From positions 1 through 21,166 of the forward strand of contig CALSCR010000964.1 in NCBI GenBank assembly GCA_943704495.1: DNA of 21,166 bases, written 5' to 3'. Of the stretch, positions 1 through 10,090 are shown piece after piece (position 1 is the first letter of the stretch; the number at the start of each line of letters is the position of its first letter). The notes below the pieces were generated by a model. The model saw only the letters and a program-made list of their open reading frames with translations. It was not told where the DNA came from and made no database searches. The position numbers and the translations under genes are program-made. Source of the DNA: Pigoraptor chileana (lineage: Eukaryota > Opisthokonta > Filasterea).

Positions 1-79
1 TGTCTCTGTCTCTGTCTCTGTCTCTGTCTCTGTCTCTGTCTCTGTCTCTGTCTCTGTCTCTGTCTCTGTCTCTGTCTCT
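1..79. repeat. TGTCTC hexanucleotide microsatellite
   Basis: About 13 near-perfect copies of the six-base unit TGTCTC run from the window edge to position 79, so the array may be longer off the left side. It is pyrimidine-only apart from the G in each unit. It lies upstream of a methyltransferase exon whose 3' splice site is at 269-270, so it is probably inside an intron of that gene, where it would add to the pyrimidine-rich stretch. That placement is inferred. Confidence 0.95.
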
Positions 80-270
80 CTATGTTGGAGTCTATGGACT
101 TATGCCGGAGACGTTTTGAGTATCGAAGTGTCCATGCGCACAGTGCCCAAGAGACTGACGTGAATTCTAAGCATCTCTCTGTGATGCACTCGGTCCTTTC
201 TACTTTGTCGATGGGTTTGTATGTAAATCGTTCTAAGTCTCTCTCTTGTCCTTATACTTCCACGTATCAG

Positions 271-1045
271 GTCGTCATTACCGATTACCCTTCCGGTGAC
301 ATTGTGTCCAACATCCGGGCGAATGTGGACCACAATTTGGAGGCAGTGCTGGCGGCGCGGTGTGCGATCGGCGGTCATGTGTGGGGTTCCCCTCTCGACG
401 ACGTCTTTGCGTGGGTATTGAGGACATGCTTCACTTGAATCGCCGAGTTTTGTTGGCATGCGTGAACTGTGGTTGCCGAGACGACATAGGGGCGACTGGT
501 GTCTCGTTTTTACTCATCAGAACTAAAATATTGTGCTGTGTGTAAGTTTGTGTAATTTTGTATTTGTGTGCGTATGCTTGTGCTTGTGTTTTGTGTCCAC
601 GCACTGACATCCATGTGTATTAATCTCTGCTATATGTACACTCGTCTGAGAGTGCAGATTGCTCCCTGCGGATGCGCGTGCACGTGATCCTCAGGAAGGA
701 ACGGAGAGTGCATACGGGGGTGCGTCATACGGCCCCTTTGACGTCGTTTTGATGGCCGACACAATGTGGCTTCCAAGCGAACACGCCGCGCAAATGCTCA
801 CCGTCAAGCGAGCTCTCGCAAGAAGCGGAACTGGATATGCGCTGTTTGCCGACCACACGTGCGACGGCGGGGCCTTTGCCTTTGTGGACAAGGCACGTGA
901 TGTAGGCCTGACTCCAACCCATGTGACTACCATCAAAGTGCCTGGGGCGTGGGGCGAGGACGCGAGCTTTGAGTCGGGCGATTTTCGCACGGAGTGCAAA
1001 CGCACTGTGCACGTGTATGAACTGCGCCACGATCTGTCGCGATGA
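271..1045 (+). CDS. Nnt1/EFM7-type class I (SAM) methyltransferase, C-terminal part, two exons
   Basis: Exons 271-410 and 658-1045 join across a GTGGGT...CAG intron of 247 bases; the split codon gc|a gives Ala and the frame continues to a TGA at 1043-1045. The first exon encodes [19 protein letters not shown] and then GGHVWG. The second encodes [16 protein letters not shown]. These match, in order, the post-motif I acidic strand (TDYP), the conserved V-G-x-x-WG segment and the motif IV strand (FDvvl-x-aD) of the METTL/Nnt1-EFM7 family of Rossmann-fold methyltransferases. In that family the fold transfers a methyl group from S-adenosylmethionine to protein lysines or N-termini such as elongation factor 1A; the substrate here is not shown. 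The glycine-rich motif I and the N-terminus must lie in exons off the left edge. The frame is also open upstream to position 82, but that sequence does not resemble the family, and CAG at 268-270 is a good acceptor. About 176 residues are visible. Confidence 0.75.
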
Positions 1046-1124
1046 TGCTCGTGCGATGCCTCCTCCACGTGTTGATGACGGTGGGTGATGCATCGTGCAT
1101 TTACAGTCGCCCGAATTCCCACTA

Positions 1125-1470
1125 TCGTGCACACTCGCACGCACACGCAGATGCACACACGCAGATGCACACACGCACACGCACACACGCACACACGCAG
1201 ACGCAGACGCAGACGCAAACGCAGACGCAGACGCACACACACACGCACACGCACACGCACACGCACACCCCCCCCCCCACACACACACGCACACACACAC
1301 ATACACATACGCACACACACACGCAAGCGCACACGCAAGCGCACACGCACCCGCACCCGCACACGCACATGCACACACACACACACACAAACAAACACAC
1401 ACGCATACACACACGCACGCACACGCACACGCACACGCACACGCATACGCACACGCACGCGCTACTCACA
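1125..1470. repeat. Compound CA/GCAC/GCAGAC microsatellite with a C run
   Basis: About 350 bases just 3' of the methyltransferase stop codon are built of interleaved ACAC, GCAC, ACGC and GCAGAC units, with a run of nine C at about 1267-1275. All reading frames through it stay open only because the sequence lacks stop codons, giving His-Thr or Val-Cys low-complexity peptides that are not genes. It falls in the 3' untranslated or downstream region of the methyltransferase gene. Confidence 0.95.
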
Positions 1471-2154
1471 TACTCACACCCACTAACGGCATGTGAGATC
1501 ACTGATTTCACTGCGGCACTCACCATCAGTGAATAACCCACCCATTGCCCACCGATTTCCCACATTCACTCGTGTGCCTCAGAAAGCACTGCAAAAGTGT
1601 TCGCTCTGATTGCGCCGGGAAAAGCTGTCAAAAGGCACATCTGCCACTTCAGCCTTCATGCGGCGACGCTGACGGCAGCAAGACAGCATAGGCAACAAAG
1701 CCCGTCCAGGGGGGTCCGCACGTATGTCCTCGCCAACTCATAATCTAGGTCTCCATGTTGAAGATATTGCGAGATGCACTGGTGCACCGCGGGACAAGGC
1801 CGCCTGATAAGTGATTCAATCAAGACTATTCCGATCTGCACTCGATCTGTGCCGGTTGCGACTGGCACGGCTCGGGTGAGCGAATGAAATCATTTTGAAG
1901 ACATAGCGTTGAAACAATGCCATTGTTGCATCATAATAGGAGTCGCAACAGCTATATGGGCCACTTCTGATTACTGAGGTCGCGGCGAGGACTACTTCCT
2001 CCTGATCTGGGACTTTGTTTCCAAGCCACACCACGTGATCCACTACGTTAATGACAATAATAATAAGGATACGTAAATGCAGGAGGGGTAGTGAGGACCA
2101 GTACCCGTGGTAAATGCCAATGGGAAAAGTGAGTGGCGAGATTGTTGTTACCTA
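1471..2154. other. Intergenic DNA, no gene recognised
   Basis: Between the CA microsatellite and the telomere-like block I see no exon with a recognisable protein family. Short open frames on the minus strand (1656-1868, 1816-2043, 2048-2245) show no domain pattern and are of chance length. The stretch presumably holds the 3' end of the methyltransferase transcript and upstream DNA of the F-box gene. Confidence 0.5.
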
Positions 2155-2176
2155 GCCCTAACCCTAAAACCCTAAC
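2155..2176. repeat. Short interstitial telomere-like block (CCCTAA type)
   Basis: The plus strand reads CCCTAA, CCCTAAAA, CCCTAA and CCCC in succession, preceded by AGCCCTA. This is about three units of the TTAGGG family with one unit lengthened by two A. It is far too short to be a telomere. It may be a scar of double-strand break repair or a factor-binding site: plant promoters use an AAACCCTAA telo-box, which is present here. It lies about 250 bases upstream of the F-box gene start. Confidence 0.7.
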
Positions 2177-2422
2177 CCCACCGGCATTCCAGGGTACCCT
2201 GGCTCGGGGACTGTTAGTTTGAAAGCCGAACCAAAAACAACACACAAAAGCAACGCAAAGTCAATTCAATCGACGGGTTTGTCCCGATGGACTTCAATAC
2301 ACAACACCCTGTCTGTGCAAGTAACACACGGCTGCCTAATAATCAGTATATGTGCACCCGTGCCACACACATATTCACCCCAATCAGATCTTCTGCGCGC
2401 ACTTTCGCCTCTCTGCACAAAG

Positions 2423-3971
2423 ATGGCCTCTGCAGTTGTGCTGTATTACGAAACTCAGCAGTCGCACGAACAGTGCTGCTGCGGTTTTGGGAGTCTTCCA
2501 ACAGAAATCGTCGACCGCCACGTGGTGCCCTACTTGAATCGATGCGACATCGCACGGCTGAGTGGCGTCGCGCACTCTGCGTCGCATCCTGTGGAAGCAT
2601 CGCGGCCTCTTTCTTCTGCGGTTAGAGCACGCGCTCAAGTATGCGGAGTCACCCGCCTTTCGCGCGTTCATTCATGCCGACATTCCTGTTGCAAAACTTT
2701 GCTTTACTCTGCCGTGTCTCAGCGTCGGGCTGTCGGACACCTCGCCGCAACTAGCGGAGAGCGTTGTTGAGAGACGCAAGTTGAACTTAAGCGATTCGTC
2801 GTTCTCTTACAGAAGCACGTACGGAATCCGGGATCTGAGTATTTTTGCAGACATTCACTCGCTCCTTCTGCAGCACTCCCACTTCGTGACGGACGTCTCC
2901 CCCCTCAGCCGCCTCAACACCGTCGCCCTCTCGTCTTGCGATGCACTCGTCGGCGTCTCTCCACTGCGAAATGTCCCACACGTAGTTGTGGCCAACTGCG
3001 CCCTTGTTGTCGATGTGTCTGCGCTCGGGAGCGCGACGTCTTTGAGGCTGTATAGCCTTCCTCTACTGGACGATGTGTCATGTCTCGGCACTGTCAAGGA
3101 CCTGTCGTTGCGCCTGTGCGACGGTGTCAGCACTGGCATTGCTGCACTCGGCCGCGTGCACAAACTGGAGATATCGCACGCATTATGGTTGACGGACGAT
3201 GTGCTTGCGTTGCTAGGCGACGTGCACACGCTGTCGATCGACTGCTGCGGCAACGTCTGTGACCTCGCTCCACTCTCGCGTGTCCACACACTCGAACTTG
3301 TGCGTTGTAACTCTGTGTTCGATGTCAGCTCCTTGAATGCCACATCTCTTACCATGGAGGAGTGTGAATCGCTTGACTCGCTGGATGGATTGATGCCGTG
3401 CCATCTCACAATCTACGAATGCCCGCATTTGCGTGACTATTCGGCGCTTAACCAGTTTCCTTCCGTGAAGATCCAGTACCAGCGCGTGCTAGACTTGTCG
3501 ATGGTTGGGAAGATCGACTCACTCACGCTCAACAACTGCACATTCGCCCAATACCAAGACCCTCTCACGCACGTCATCAATCTGACAATCGAGAACGACT
3601 TTGACTTTGAATCGGAACTGGACGATGAGACGGATGGCAGCCCTGATGTGTCTCCGCTTCTCGCCGATCTCACGCTGACGCAGTCCATCACGCTAGAGAA
3701 CATCACACTCGTGCCGGTCGACTGCACTCACCTCGCTCACGTGCCGAAGGTCACTCTCACTAACTGCGTGCTGCGACATCCTGGCGCGCTGAGATTTGCA
3801 AGGCAGCTGACTCTCTTCCTATGCGAGCTTTCGGAAGACGACCCACTCGAAGACCATCCGCACGCATCGGACATAATGCGACTCACCTTTGACGTCGTCC
3901 CGACGCTCAATGTGAGCGATTGCACGTTCATGAAGGACGTGCGGCGAATGATGGGGGCTGCCCGGCCTTAA
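2423..3971 (+). CDS. F-box protein with leucine-rich-type repeats (frame break after the F-box)
   Basis: The ATG at 2423 (context AAAGATGG) opens a frame with an F-box at about residues 24-50 (SLPTEIVDRHVVPYLNRCDI then ARLSGVA). The usual end of the motif, ASRTLRRILW, follows at once but in the next frame, starting near 2565, so one base is missing or skipped at about 2558-2575. The second frame runs open to TAA at 3969-3971 and carries repeats of about 20-21 residues of the form D-V-S-x-L-x-x-h-x-x-L-x-L-x-x-C, for example from DVSPLSRLNTVALSSCDALV to the end. The total would be about 515 residues. F-box proteins bind Skp1 in SCF ubiquitin ligases, and repeat domains recruit substrates; that role is inferred from the family. 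The frame change could be a sequencing error, a programmed +1 shift or a real mutation. A 31-base intron would also fit the phase but is far shorter than any other here. No other intron is needed. Confidence 0.7.
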
Positions 3972-4245
3972 ATTAGGGCGTGGACTTCTCCCAGCTGCGC
4001 ACGTTGTGTGTGCATGTATATGTGCGCAGGCAATTGTGTGTGCAGTCTATGTTATGGGCCACACTCACAACGTAAGGGTCAGCCCAAATTGCCGTTTGAA
4101 TGAATACAGGGTGACTGACTGCATGCCCGCTCCCCCATTGTTTAGTTTAATTAGTTCAGAGTGTTTCGGCCTGTTGCTCGTGGCACAGTCCGCCGTCAGA
4201 CAACACAGCAACGTCAATCATTACAGCTAAAAGGGTGAGAAAGAG
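3972..4245. other. Convergent intergenic spacer
   Basis: This stretch lies between the stop of the F-box gene on the plus strand and the presumed polyadenylation signal of the PhoD gene on the minus strand. A short open frame at 4006-4230 has no recognisable domain. No AATAAA was seen on the plus strand close to the F-box stop. Confidence 0.45.
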
Positions 4246-4251
4246 TTTATT
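4246..4251 (-). terminator. Candidate polyadenylation signal for the PhoD gene
   Basis: The plus strand TTTATT reads AATAAA on the minus strand. It lies about 490 bases past the PhoD stop codon, which would make a long 3' untranslated region that includes the 28-base minisatellite. The assignment rests only on the hexamer and its position. Confidence 0.35.
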
Positions 4252-4560
4252 TGCACCGTAAGCAATAGTGGGTGTTTACAAGCAGTGGTGTTGGCGGGCT
4301 CACATGACACGCTTACTCGGGTCCTAGCGGGCGCTGCTGCGGCTGCGGGAACGTGGCCGTGTTCGCCCCGCGTGTCAATGGCGCTGCAGATGATAATACA
4401 GGGGGTGCAGTGCGGGTACAGTGCGAGGTGCACAAGAGTGAATGAGTTAAATTGATGGTCAAAAACAGCCTCCATGGAATACTTTAATTCCATCGTGGAG
4501 CCCCATTGAAGCAATACAAGCCCGGCATTTCGCCGTCGCCGGAGAGGCAGTCGCCATCCG

Positions 4561-4680
4561 TGCCATTGGTCACACGACTGATACCACGTGCCTCTGGTCA
4601 CACGACTGATACCACAAGCCTCTGGTCCCACGACTGATACCTCTGGCCACACGACTGATACCACGTGCCATTGGTCACAC
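4561..4680. repeat. 28-base minisatellite in the PhoD 3' region
   Basis: About four and a half tandem copies of a 28-base unit share the core GGTCACACGACTGATACC. Units start near 4561, 4589, 4617 (shortened to 24), 4641 (shortened) and 4666 (partial). Copies differ by a few substitutions and two short deletions. The array lies 60-180 bases beyond the PhoD stop, so it would be transcribed in that 3' untranslated region. Confidence 0.9.
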
Positions 4681-4739
4681 TGGTGCATGGCAGCATCCAC
4701 AATGGACAGCGGCATGTAATATCGGCCCGCCACGACACT

Positions 4740-7700
4740 TTACACATATGCATGTAAGCGCACTTGGCGCAAACAGTGGTTATCAATAAACCCACCGGCA
4801 CCAGGGAGCGGCGGCAGAGTGGCGGCGCAGACAATGTTATTGTCTCGATTATCTGTCACATATTGTCCTGATCCATCTTTTACCATGGCAACAAGCGACT
4901 TCGTGCTGTCAAAACATGCAACATGCCAACGCACGGTTAAGATCTTCGTGTTCGAATACCAGCAGCCCCGCCAAGACAACACACACACACACACGCACAC
5001 GCACAAACACACGGCGAACCCCCATCCACGCAAGCACCAGTACCCACACGTTGTTGTATGACACGAGCGTGTACGAATACTCGTCAATGTTTAGGCACGA
5101 AGGCGCGTGGACAGTCGAGATGACATCCAGCATGTACCGCTCCAGCAGAGTGCGAGTCGCAGAGGCCACTACAAAACGTATCCAGTGCGGTGTATTATAA
5201 CAAATGCGAAAACACAATAAACAATGCGATATCAAAACAGTGTTCAGTCAATTTGCAACCGTGAAATCGGTACTGCGATTAGCATAAATTGTTACTGCGA
5301 TTGGCATGAATTGTTACAGCGATTGTTACTACGCTTGGCATGAATTGTTACTACGATTGGCACGAATTGTTACTACGATTCAGTGACATGAATTGTTACT
5401 GATTGACATGAGTTGTGACTGCAATTGCAATCAGGCGAGGCAGCCAGCCAATCACTGTGCACCCGCCCGACCCATAATACAGAAAGAGATGCGATAAGCT
5501 GCTTACGTGTCTCCGAGACGTAGAAGCGGACGAGGCCCACGGGAGAGAGAGTTGCCACAGGCCCACACACAATTTCGTGCGCGATTGGAGCGCCCAGACT
5601 GGCGCTGTCCCTGTCGGTGTATAATAGCAGTGTGGTCGTGCACACTGAAGTGAGTCGGTGTACCGCGGATTGGACAGTAGCTTTGTGAATCGCCAGATAA
5701 GCACACATGTCAACACTCAAACAGGCATTTGCATTCAGACGATTATGTGACTGGTTGTGTGCGAGGTTATGTGTTGTGCATGCGTGTATGTGTGTCTTGA
5801 TGTGTGTAGTGTGCGCCCGTGACTGTGTGCAATTGCATTTTTCACAGTTTGTCTGTCACAAGCATACTTACGATCCGTTGGCAAAGGGATCCGCAAACAC
5901 AGAGTTCATGACGTTGAAGTGGACGTCCGTGGACATGAACACAACATTCGATATGTTTTGGTCCCGAATGAAGCCGAGAATTTCCTCGCGCTCGCTAGGA
6001 TATCCTTCCCATCTGCGGGCCATAGTATCAGGTATTAATAATGTACATGTGCAAATAATAATAAAAATAAAAAAATTATGTACATGGCAAATAAAATAAA
6101 AAAATAGATATAAAAAAATAAATAATTATTAAGTACATGGCACTGAAACAAACGCAATCAAACAAGCACGAGAACACCCACAGCCCGTCGCATGAATCAG
6201 GAAAGCCAGGAAATAGAGTCGATTGATGCAGACAAACAACAGGCAACCAAGACATAATCAAATTGAGTCATGCGAGCAAAGAGACAACGTCACACTCGTA
6301 CTGTGTGATACTGATAGACGGGAAATAAATAGAATTGGAGCGCGCCTCCTGGCGATCCACGTCGATACCCACCGGTCGTATGGGTAGAACAGAAAGTGTT
6401 GGATGGGTACTTCATTTGCAATGAGTTTGTAAACTGCGGTGGAATTCTTGAGGGAGTCCTTCAGCCACCGTTTCTGCACACGACCGAGGTATGTGCGGTT
6501 CTGGCTCTTCAGTGCGGCGGCGCAGGCGGGGATGGGCTTGCGCACGGCGTCCAGATCGACGCCCTCGAATGCATCGGTGAAAAAACTGGCGATCGACAGG
6601 ATTTCGTTTAGCGGGCCCTGATTTAGGCAGATAGAGCGTGTGTGTGTGTGAGTGTGTGTGAGTGCGAGTGATTGCGCGTGCATGTGGGTATGCGCATGTG
6701 CGTAGTGTGTGAGTGGTATGAGTGCGTGATGCGCGCGTGTGTGTGTGTGCCTGCGCGTGCGTATGGGTGTGCTTTTGTTTTGTCTTTGGCAATGTGTCGT
6801 TCAGTTGCGCCATCATTGCCATGCGCTCATCTCATTCAGTTACGGTGCATACCCACAAACAGATCGTCGAGCACGCTCTCGGGCACAAGGGGAAATGGGT
6901 GCAGCAGAACTCCCCCCGTTAGTGTGTTGGATGAATTGCCGGCCACTACTTTGCACGCCTCTTGTATCGCCTGCAATAAAGGAGCCGTGTGTTGATGCCA
7001 CACGCGCGTGAGAATGCAAAGGGTGGGTGTTTGAAGACAAACACCTAATTCAGCTTTTGCGCAGGAAGCACTCACCAATGTGTCGATTGTGCGACAGGAC
7101 CGCTCGTCAAGCACAAACACTTCCACGTCAGATCCCCACTTGAACGAGCGATATGCGGGCTCCACAAGACAGTCGGAAAAAGCACTGCTGTCCGTGTTGT
7201 TGGGAAACGTAACTTCCCGCAGCACGCGATGTGCATCATCCGGGATGGTCGCGTGTGCACCCGGCGACGTCTGGTTATTGTTGTTGTGTGAGGCATTCGA
7301 GCTCTGTGGGGATACAGGCACAGGCAATCTGTGAATAAAAGGAGGCCAAGGCACGTGATGTAAACAATGAAAGAATTTTACTTACCCTATCATGCAATAA
7401 ACGTGCGCACAACAACTCCATCTTCCAAGGAAAGACAAAGCAAAAGCACAAACTCCCGATTCCCGACAGAGAGCATAGCGTCAACATATACAAGCAGATA
7501 CAGCAGCACCAGCAGAGGACTCACCGTAGGTTCAGCTGCAGTCGTGATGGGCCAGTATGAAAGAAATGCTTTGCGCCCGTTGTAGATCCGCAATATCTCC
7601 GACGCATTATTTTGCGTGTGCTCGTTGAAGTTGTCTGCAACCTCGTGATCGTCCCACTGCGCATACACGGACGTTGTGGAGACCAGCCGCTGTAGATTGG

Positions 7701-8989
7701 TGTAATTGCGCGCCTGTTTATACGATGTGTAGTAGTCGGCAGCCGTGTAGTCTTGGACCCCTGCGATACGCTGTCGGGGCTCTGAGTCGCCATATATGGT
7801 ATCCTACGGGACGCAGAATGGCCAATTCAGGCACACCGGAGATGTTATCGCTGCATTTGTGCAGGATGCTCGCCTTTTTCGTTCCAATGAGGTGCACATC
7901 GACATCACATGAAACATTCGAGACCGCATGAAACAGCGAACAAACACACCCACACACACACATATGAAGGCAGAGGCAGGACACCAGTGGGGCATGGTAG
8001 CAGAGAAGTGCCCCCCAGTTCATCGCCGTGACATCAATGTGTTTTTCGGGACACTCCTCATTGCCGTCTCGAAGTGGTCAGGCAACTCAAGAAACTAGCC
8101 AGTCGAAACACGCACCCCGAGATACACAAAGAAGTCTGGTTGATCAAGGCTCGCCTGGCCCAGCGTCTCGAAGTAGTTGTAGTATGGGGTACCATCGGGG
8201 AGGCGGAAGCCATCGCTGTCGCCGCTGAATGCAAGCAGAACCGGCCGCGATGAATTCGATGCGGGGGCGGTGCGAAAGTGGCCCACGTTGCTCTGCGAGT
8301 GTGTGTGTGTGCGTGTACATGTGCGCGTGCGCATGTGTGTGTGTGCGTGAGTTCGAGTTCGGTTCGGTTTGGGATCGAAGGCAATTTCATGCAAATGCGT
8401 GAGAGAGAGAGTGTGTGTGTGTGTGTGAGTGAGTGAGTGAGTGAGTGAGTGAGTGAGTGAGTGTGTGTGTGTGTGTGTGCGCGAGTGTGTGTGTGCGTGC
8501 GAGTGTGCACACCAATTGCCCGTCAGTTAGTCTCGCTATTTTGGGCGACTTATGCCCCTAGTATGGCACTATAGCACAAGCCCTATCAATCACAACAGCC
8601 CAAACAGAACAAAATATAATGAACAGTCAACAACTCACCCCCTGGGTTCCCACTCGAAACTGGTAATAATAGTTGGAGCCCGCAGTCAGATTGTACACTC
8701 TGGCGTGGATAGTGTTATCCATTGACGGAGATGCCGTCACATTGTCCAGCCGCTGCGCAAGGGTTAGATTGCCATCAGCGCTAACAGAGTGATTCGCGAA
8801 AATGAGCAGCGAGACGACGCTGCCGTTGATGCTGCACCGCGTCCATACACTCGCGGCGGTATCTGTTACATCTCCACTTGCAACGCCGTAGTCGAAGGGT
8901 GGCGCGTATGGGGCCATGCGCTGCGCCACAGCCAAAGCACCGCAGCCCGCGAGAATCGCAAGCCAGACGACGAGTGGGGAAACGGACAT
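4740..8989 (-). CDS. phoD: Secreted PhoD-family alkaline phosphatase/phosphodiesterase, ten exons
   Basis: Ten exons on the minus strand join in frame: 8989-8639, 8292-8116, 7803-7525, 7303-7076, 6970-6857, 6617-6373, 6012-5872, 5610-5507, 5168-5050 and 4943-4740, ending in TAA. The product is about 653 residues. It starts with a signal peptide (MSVSPLVVWLAILAGCGALA then VAQ). A PhoD N-terminal beta domain follows (FDYGVASGDVTDTAASVWTR). The catalytic metallophosphoesterase domain has FFVYLGDTIYGD at about 171-182, WDDHE at about 226-230, YRSFKWG and VFVLDERSCR in exon 4, YLGRVQKRWL in exon 6, and FMSTDVHFN in exon 7. These are the family's metal-binding and core motifs, in the family order. 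PhoD enzymes cleave phosphate mono- and diesters outside the cell, using metal ions such as iron and calcium. Start chosen: the downstream Met at 8989 directly before the signal peptide, not the in-frame Met at 9040. Exon 8 could also begin 12 bases later. The last exon and the 9/10 junction are the least certain. Confidence 0.88.
5271..5421. repeat. 22-base minisatellite inside PhoD intron 8
   Basis: About six to seven diverged copies of a 22-base unit (consensus TACTGCGATTGGCATGAATTG plus T) occur with starts near 5271, 5293, 5315 (half copy), 5327, 5349, 5371 and 5397. The array lies wholly within the intron between 5506 and 5169. It is unrelated in sequence to the 28-base array in the same gene's 3' region. 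Confidence 0.85.
6035..6135. repeat. AT-rich low-complexity tract in PhoD intron 6
   Basis: A run of AATAAT, AAAATAAA and AAAAAT words, strongly A-rich on the plus strand and therefore T-rich on the transcribed sense strand of the PhoD gene. It lies just upstream, in transcript direction, of the 3' splice site at 6013 and could serve as an extended pyrimidine tract. That role is inferred. Confidence 0.75.
6637..6770. repeat. GT-type microsatellite in PhoD intron 5
   Basis: Interrupted GTGTGT, GAGTGTGT and GCGTGC words on the plus strand read as CA repeats on the PhoD sense strand. They end about 20 bases before the exon 6 acceptor at 6618. Confidence 0.85.
8299..8512. repeat. GT, GA and GAGT microsatellites in PhoD intron 1
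   Basis: Blocks of GTGTGCGT, then AGAGAG, GTGTGT, at least eight GAGT units around 8427-8462, and GTGTGCGA follow each other. On the PhoD sense strand this is CA/CT/ACTC-rich and reaches almost to the exon 2 acceptor at 8293, so it may replace a normal pyrimidine tract. Confidence 0.85.
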
Positions 8990-9606
8990 TTTGCGAACGT
9001 AACGCAGGGCATCGATGTGGGCTGTGTGCAAAGTGAGCATCTTTTACAAATGACGTGGGGTTTGCACTGCCAAACAATTCGTTTTGATGGACTATCTACA
9101 CCATATTTAATCTATCATCTCATCTGGTGTTACTGAGACTGATATGCCCGGTTTGAAGACGACGCCCAAACTACCCCGGCGGATCAAGAATAAGGAAGGA
9201 AAAAGTCGCGTGCGGAGTCCATCGCGACCGAAATATGAGGCCCCGAATGAATGAGGTGCACACAATGCATGTGTGTGTATGTGTGCGAGTGCTGGCTCGT
9301 ATTCGTATGTGTGTGTGTAGACCGAGTGAAGAGAGATAAATTGAGGATGAAGGGCAGGTAGCCCACTGCGAATGGCGCGCATTCCAAGCGGTCACCGCAT
9401 TTTTAGATTTGTTGACCAGCAAAGTGACGAGTCCAAACCCCGAGTTCAATACAATGCGCAGGCATCAACCCACAGTGAGGGAAGCACTATCATACCCCCA
9501 CGCCAAAGTCAATCATTACTCGATGCACACGTACTATTTGTCACACACACACATCTACGGACCGAACCACCAGAAGACACGGTCCCGAGTCGAGAGTCAA
9601 GCCAGG

Positions 9607-9614
9607 TGACGTCA
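9607..9614. promoter_or_regulatory. CRE-type palindrome TGACGTCA
   Basis: A perfect eight-base TGACGTCA lies in the divergent promoter. In many eukaryotes this is the binding site of CREB/ATF-type bZIP factors. A perfect copy is expected by chance about once in 65 kb, so its placement here is suggestive but not proof. Confidence 0.4.
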
Positions 9615-9693
9615 GACATTTCAAAGTTACCGAGATCTCGGCCGAATTCAAACGGGGCGGCATTGACAGGTGTTGACAAGGGGGTCAGCTGTG

Positions 9694-9719
9694 ATTGGTC
9701 GACTGAGGCGCCCCGCCCG
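9694..9719. promoter_or_regulatory. Inverted CCAAT box followed by a GC box
   Basis: ATTGG at 9694-9698 (CCAAT on the minus strand) is followed at 9709-9719 by CGCCCCGCCCG, a GC-box-like sequence. The pair lies about 80 bases past the CRE palindrome. Together they resemble a compact core promoter of the kind seen in animals and their relatives. No factor binding is shown. Confidence 0.35.
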
Positions 9720-9759
9720 TCCGCCATGGAGCCCCTCCCCCAGCCACACGGCCTATCCG

Positions 9760-9828
9760 CGATACAATGCCATACAAATGCCCCACACATGACACGGTGC
9801 CAGTGCGATACAAAGTGCGATACAAATG
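9760..9828 (+). repeat. Repeated GATACAA motif
   Basis: The motif occurs as CGATACAATGCCATACAAAT at 9760-9779 and as GATACAAA and GATACAAATG within 9806-9828, giving four ATACAA cores in 69 bases. It lies about 30 bases upstream of the TATA-like sequence. It could be a clustered factor site or a decayed short repeat. Confidence 0.45.
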
Positions 9829-9853
9829 GAGCTCTAATTGCTCGCGAATGGAA

Positions 9854-9860
9854 TATAAAT
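9854..9860 (+). promoter_or_regulatory. TATA-like sequence TATAAAT
   Basis: TATAAAT, followed by ATGG, lies about 440 bases upstream of the thrombospondin-like ATG. If used, it would imply a 5' untranslated region of some 400 bases or a 5' non-coding exon. Confidence 0.25.
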
Positions 9861-10013
9861 ATGGAATGTGTATTGAATTAATTCTCGTCCCCACCCACCG
9901 TCTGCCGAGAAACAGGCAAGACTCAGCCCTCCTCCGGCGCCGGGTGTCGGCCAGCCATGATTGCATTCAAACGGCCCAATCGTCACATGCACAATCGCCG
10001 CGCTGATCAGCCC

Positions 10014-10014
<1 letters not shown>

Positions 10015-10049
<35 letters not shown>

Positions 10050-10090
10050 CACACACTCTCACACACCCTTTCTCTCTCGCTCTCTCTCTC
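10015..10090. repeat. AC and CT microsatellites upstream of the thrombospondin-like gene
   Basis: About 16 uninterrupted AC units at 10015-10046 are followed by mixed ACAC/CTCT and a CT tract at 10071-10090. They lie 200-280 bases before the start codon, in the 5' untranslated or promoter region. Confidence 0.9.

Noticed and set aside
691-1565. Several open frames of 130-255 codons on both strands across the CA repeat
   Set aside because: They translate to His-Thr, Val-Cys or Arg-rich low-complexity peptides created by the microsatellite and overlap the methyltransferase exon.
1816-2043. Minus-strand 75-codon frame
   Set aside because: No domain, chance length, no supporting splice or promoter signal.
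2567-2597. A 31-base intron to mend the F-box frame
   Set aside because: The length fits the phase, but the donor GTCGCG is poor, it removes conserved F-box end residues, and all other introns here are about 90 bases or longer.
4561-4680. Possible CRISPR-like array
   Set aside because: Units are contiguous tandem copies without unique spacers, in a eukaryotic 3' untranslated region.
4227-4733. Minus-strand open frame of 168 codons with TWYQSC-type repeats
   Set aside because: The repeats come from the 28-base minisatellite; the frame lies after the PhoD stop and shows no family pattern.
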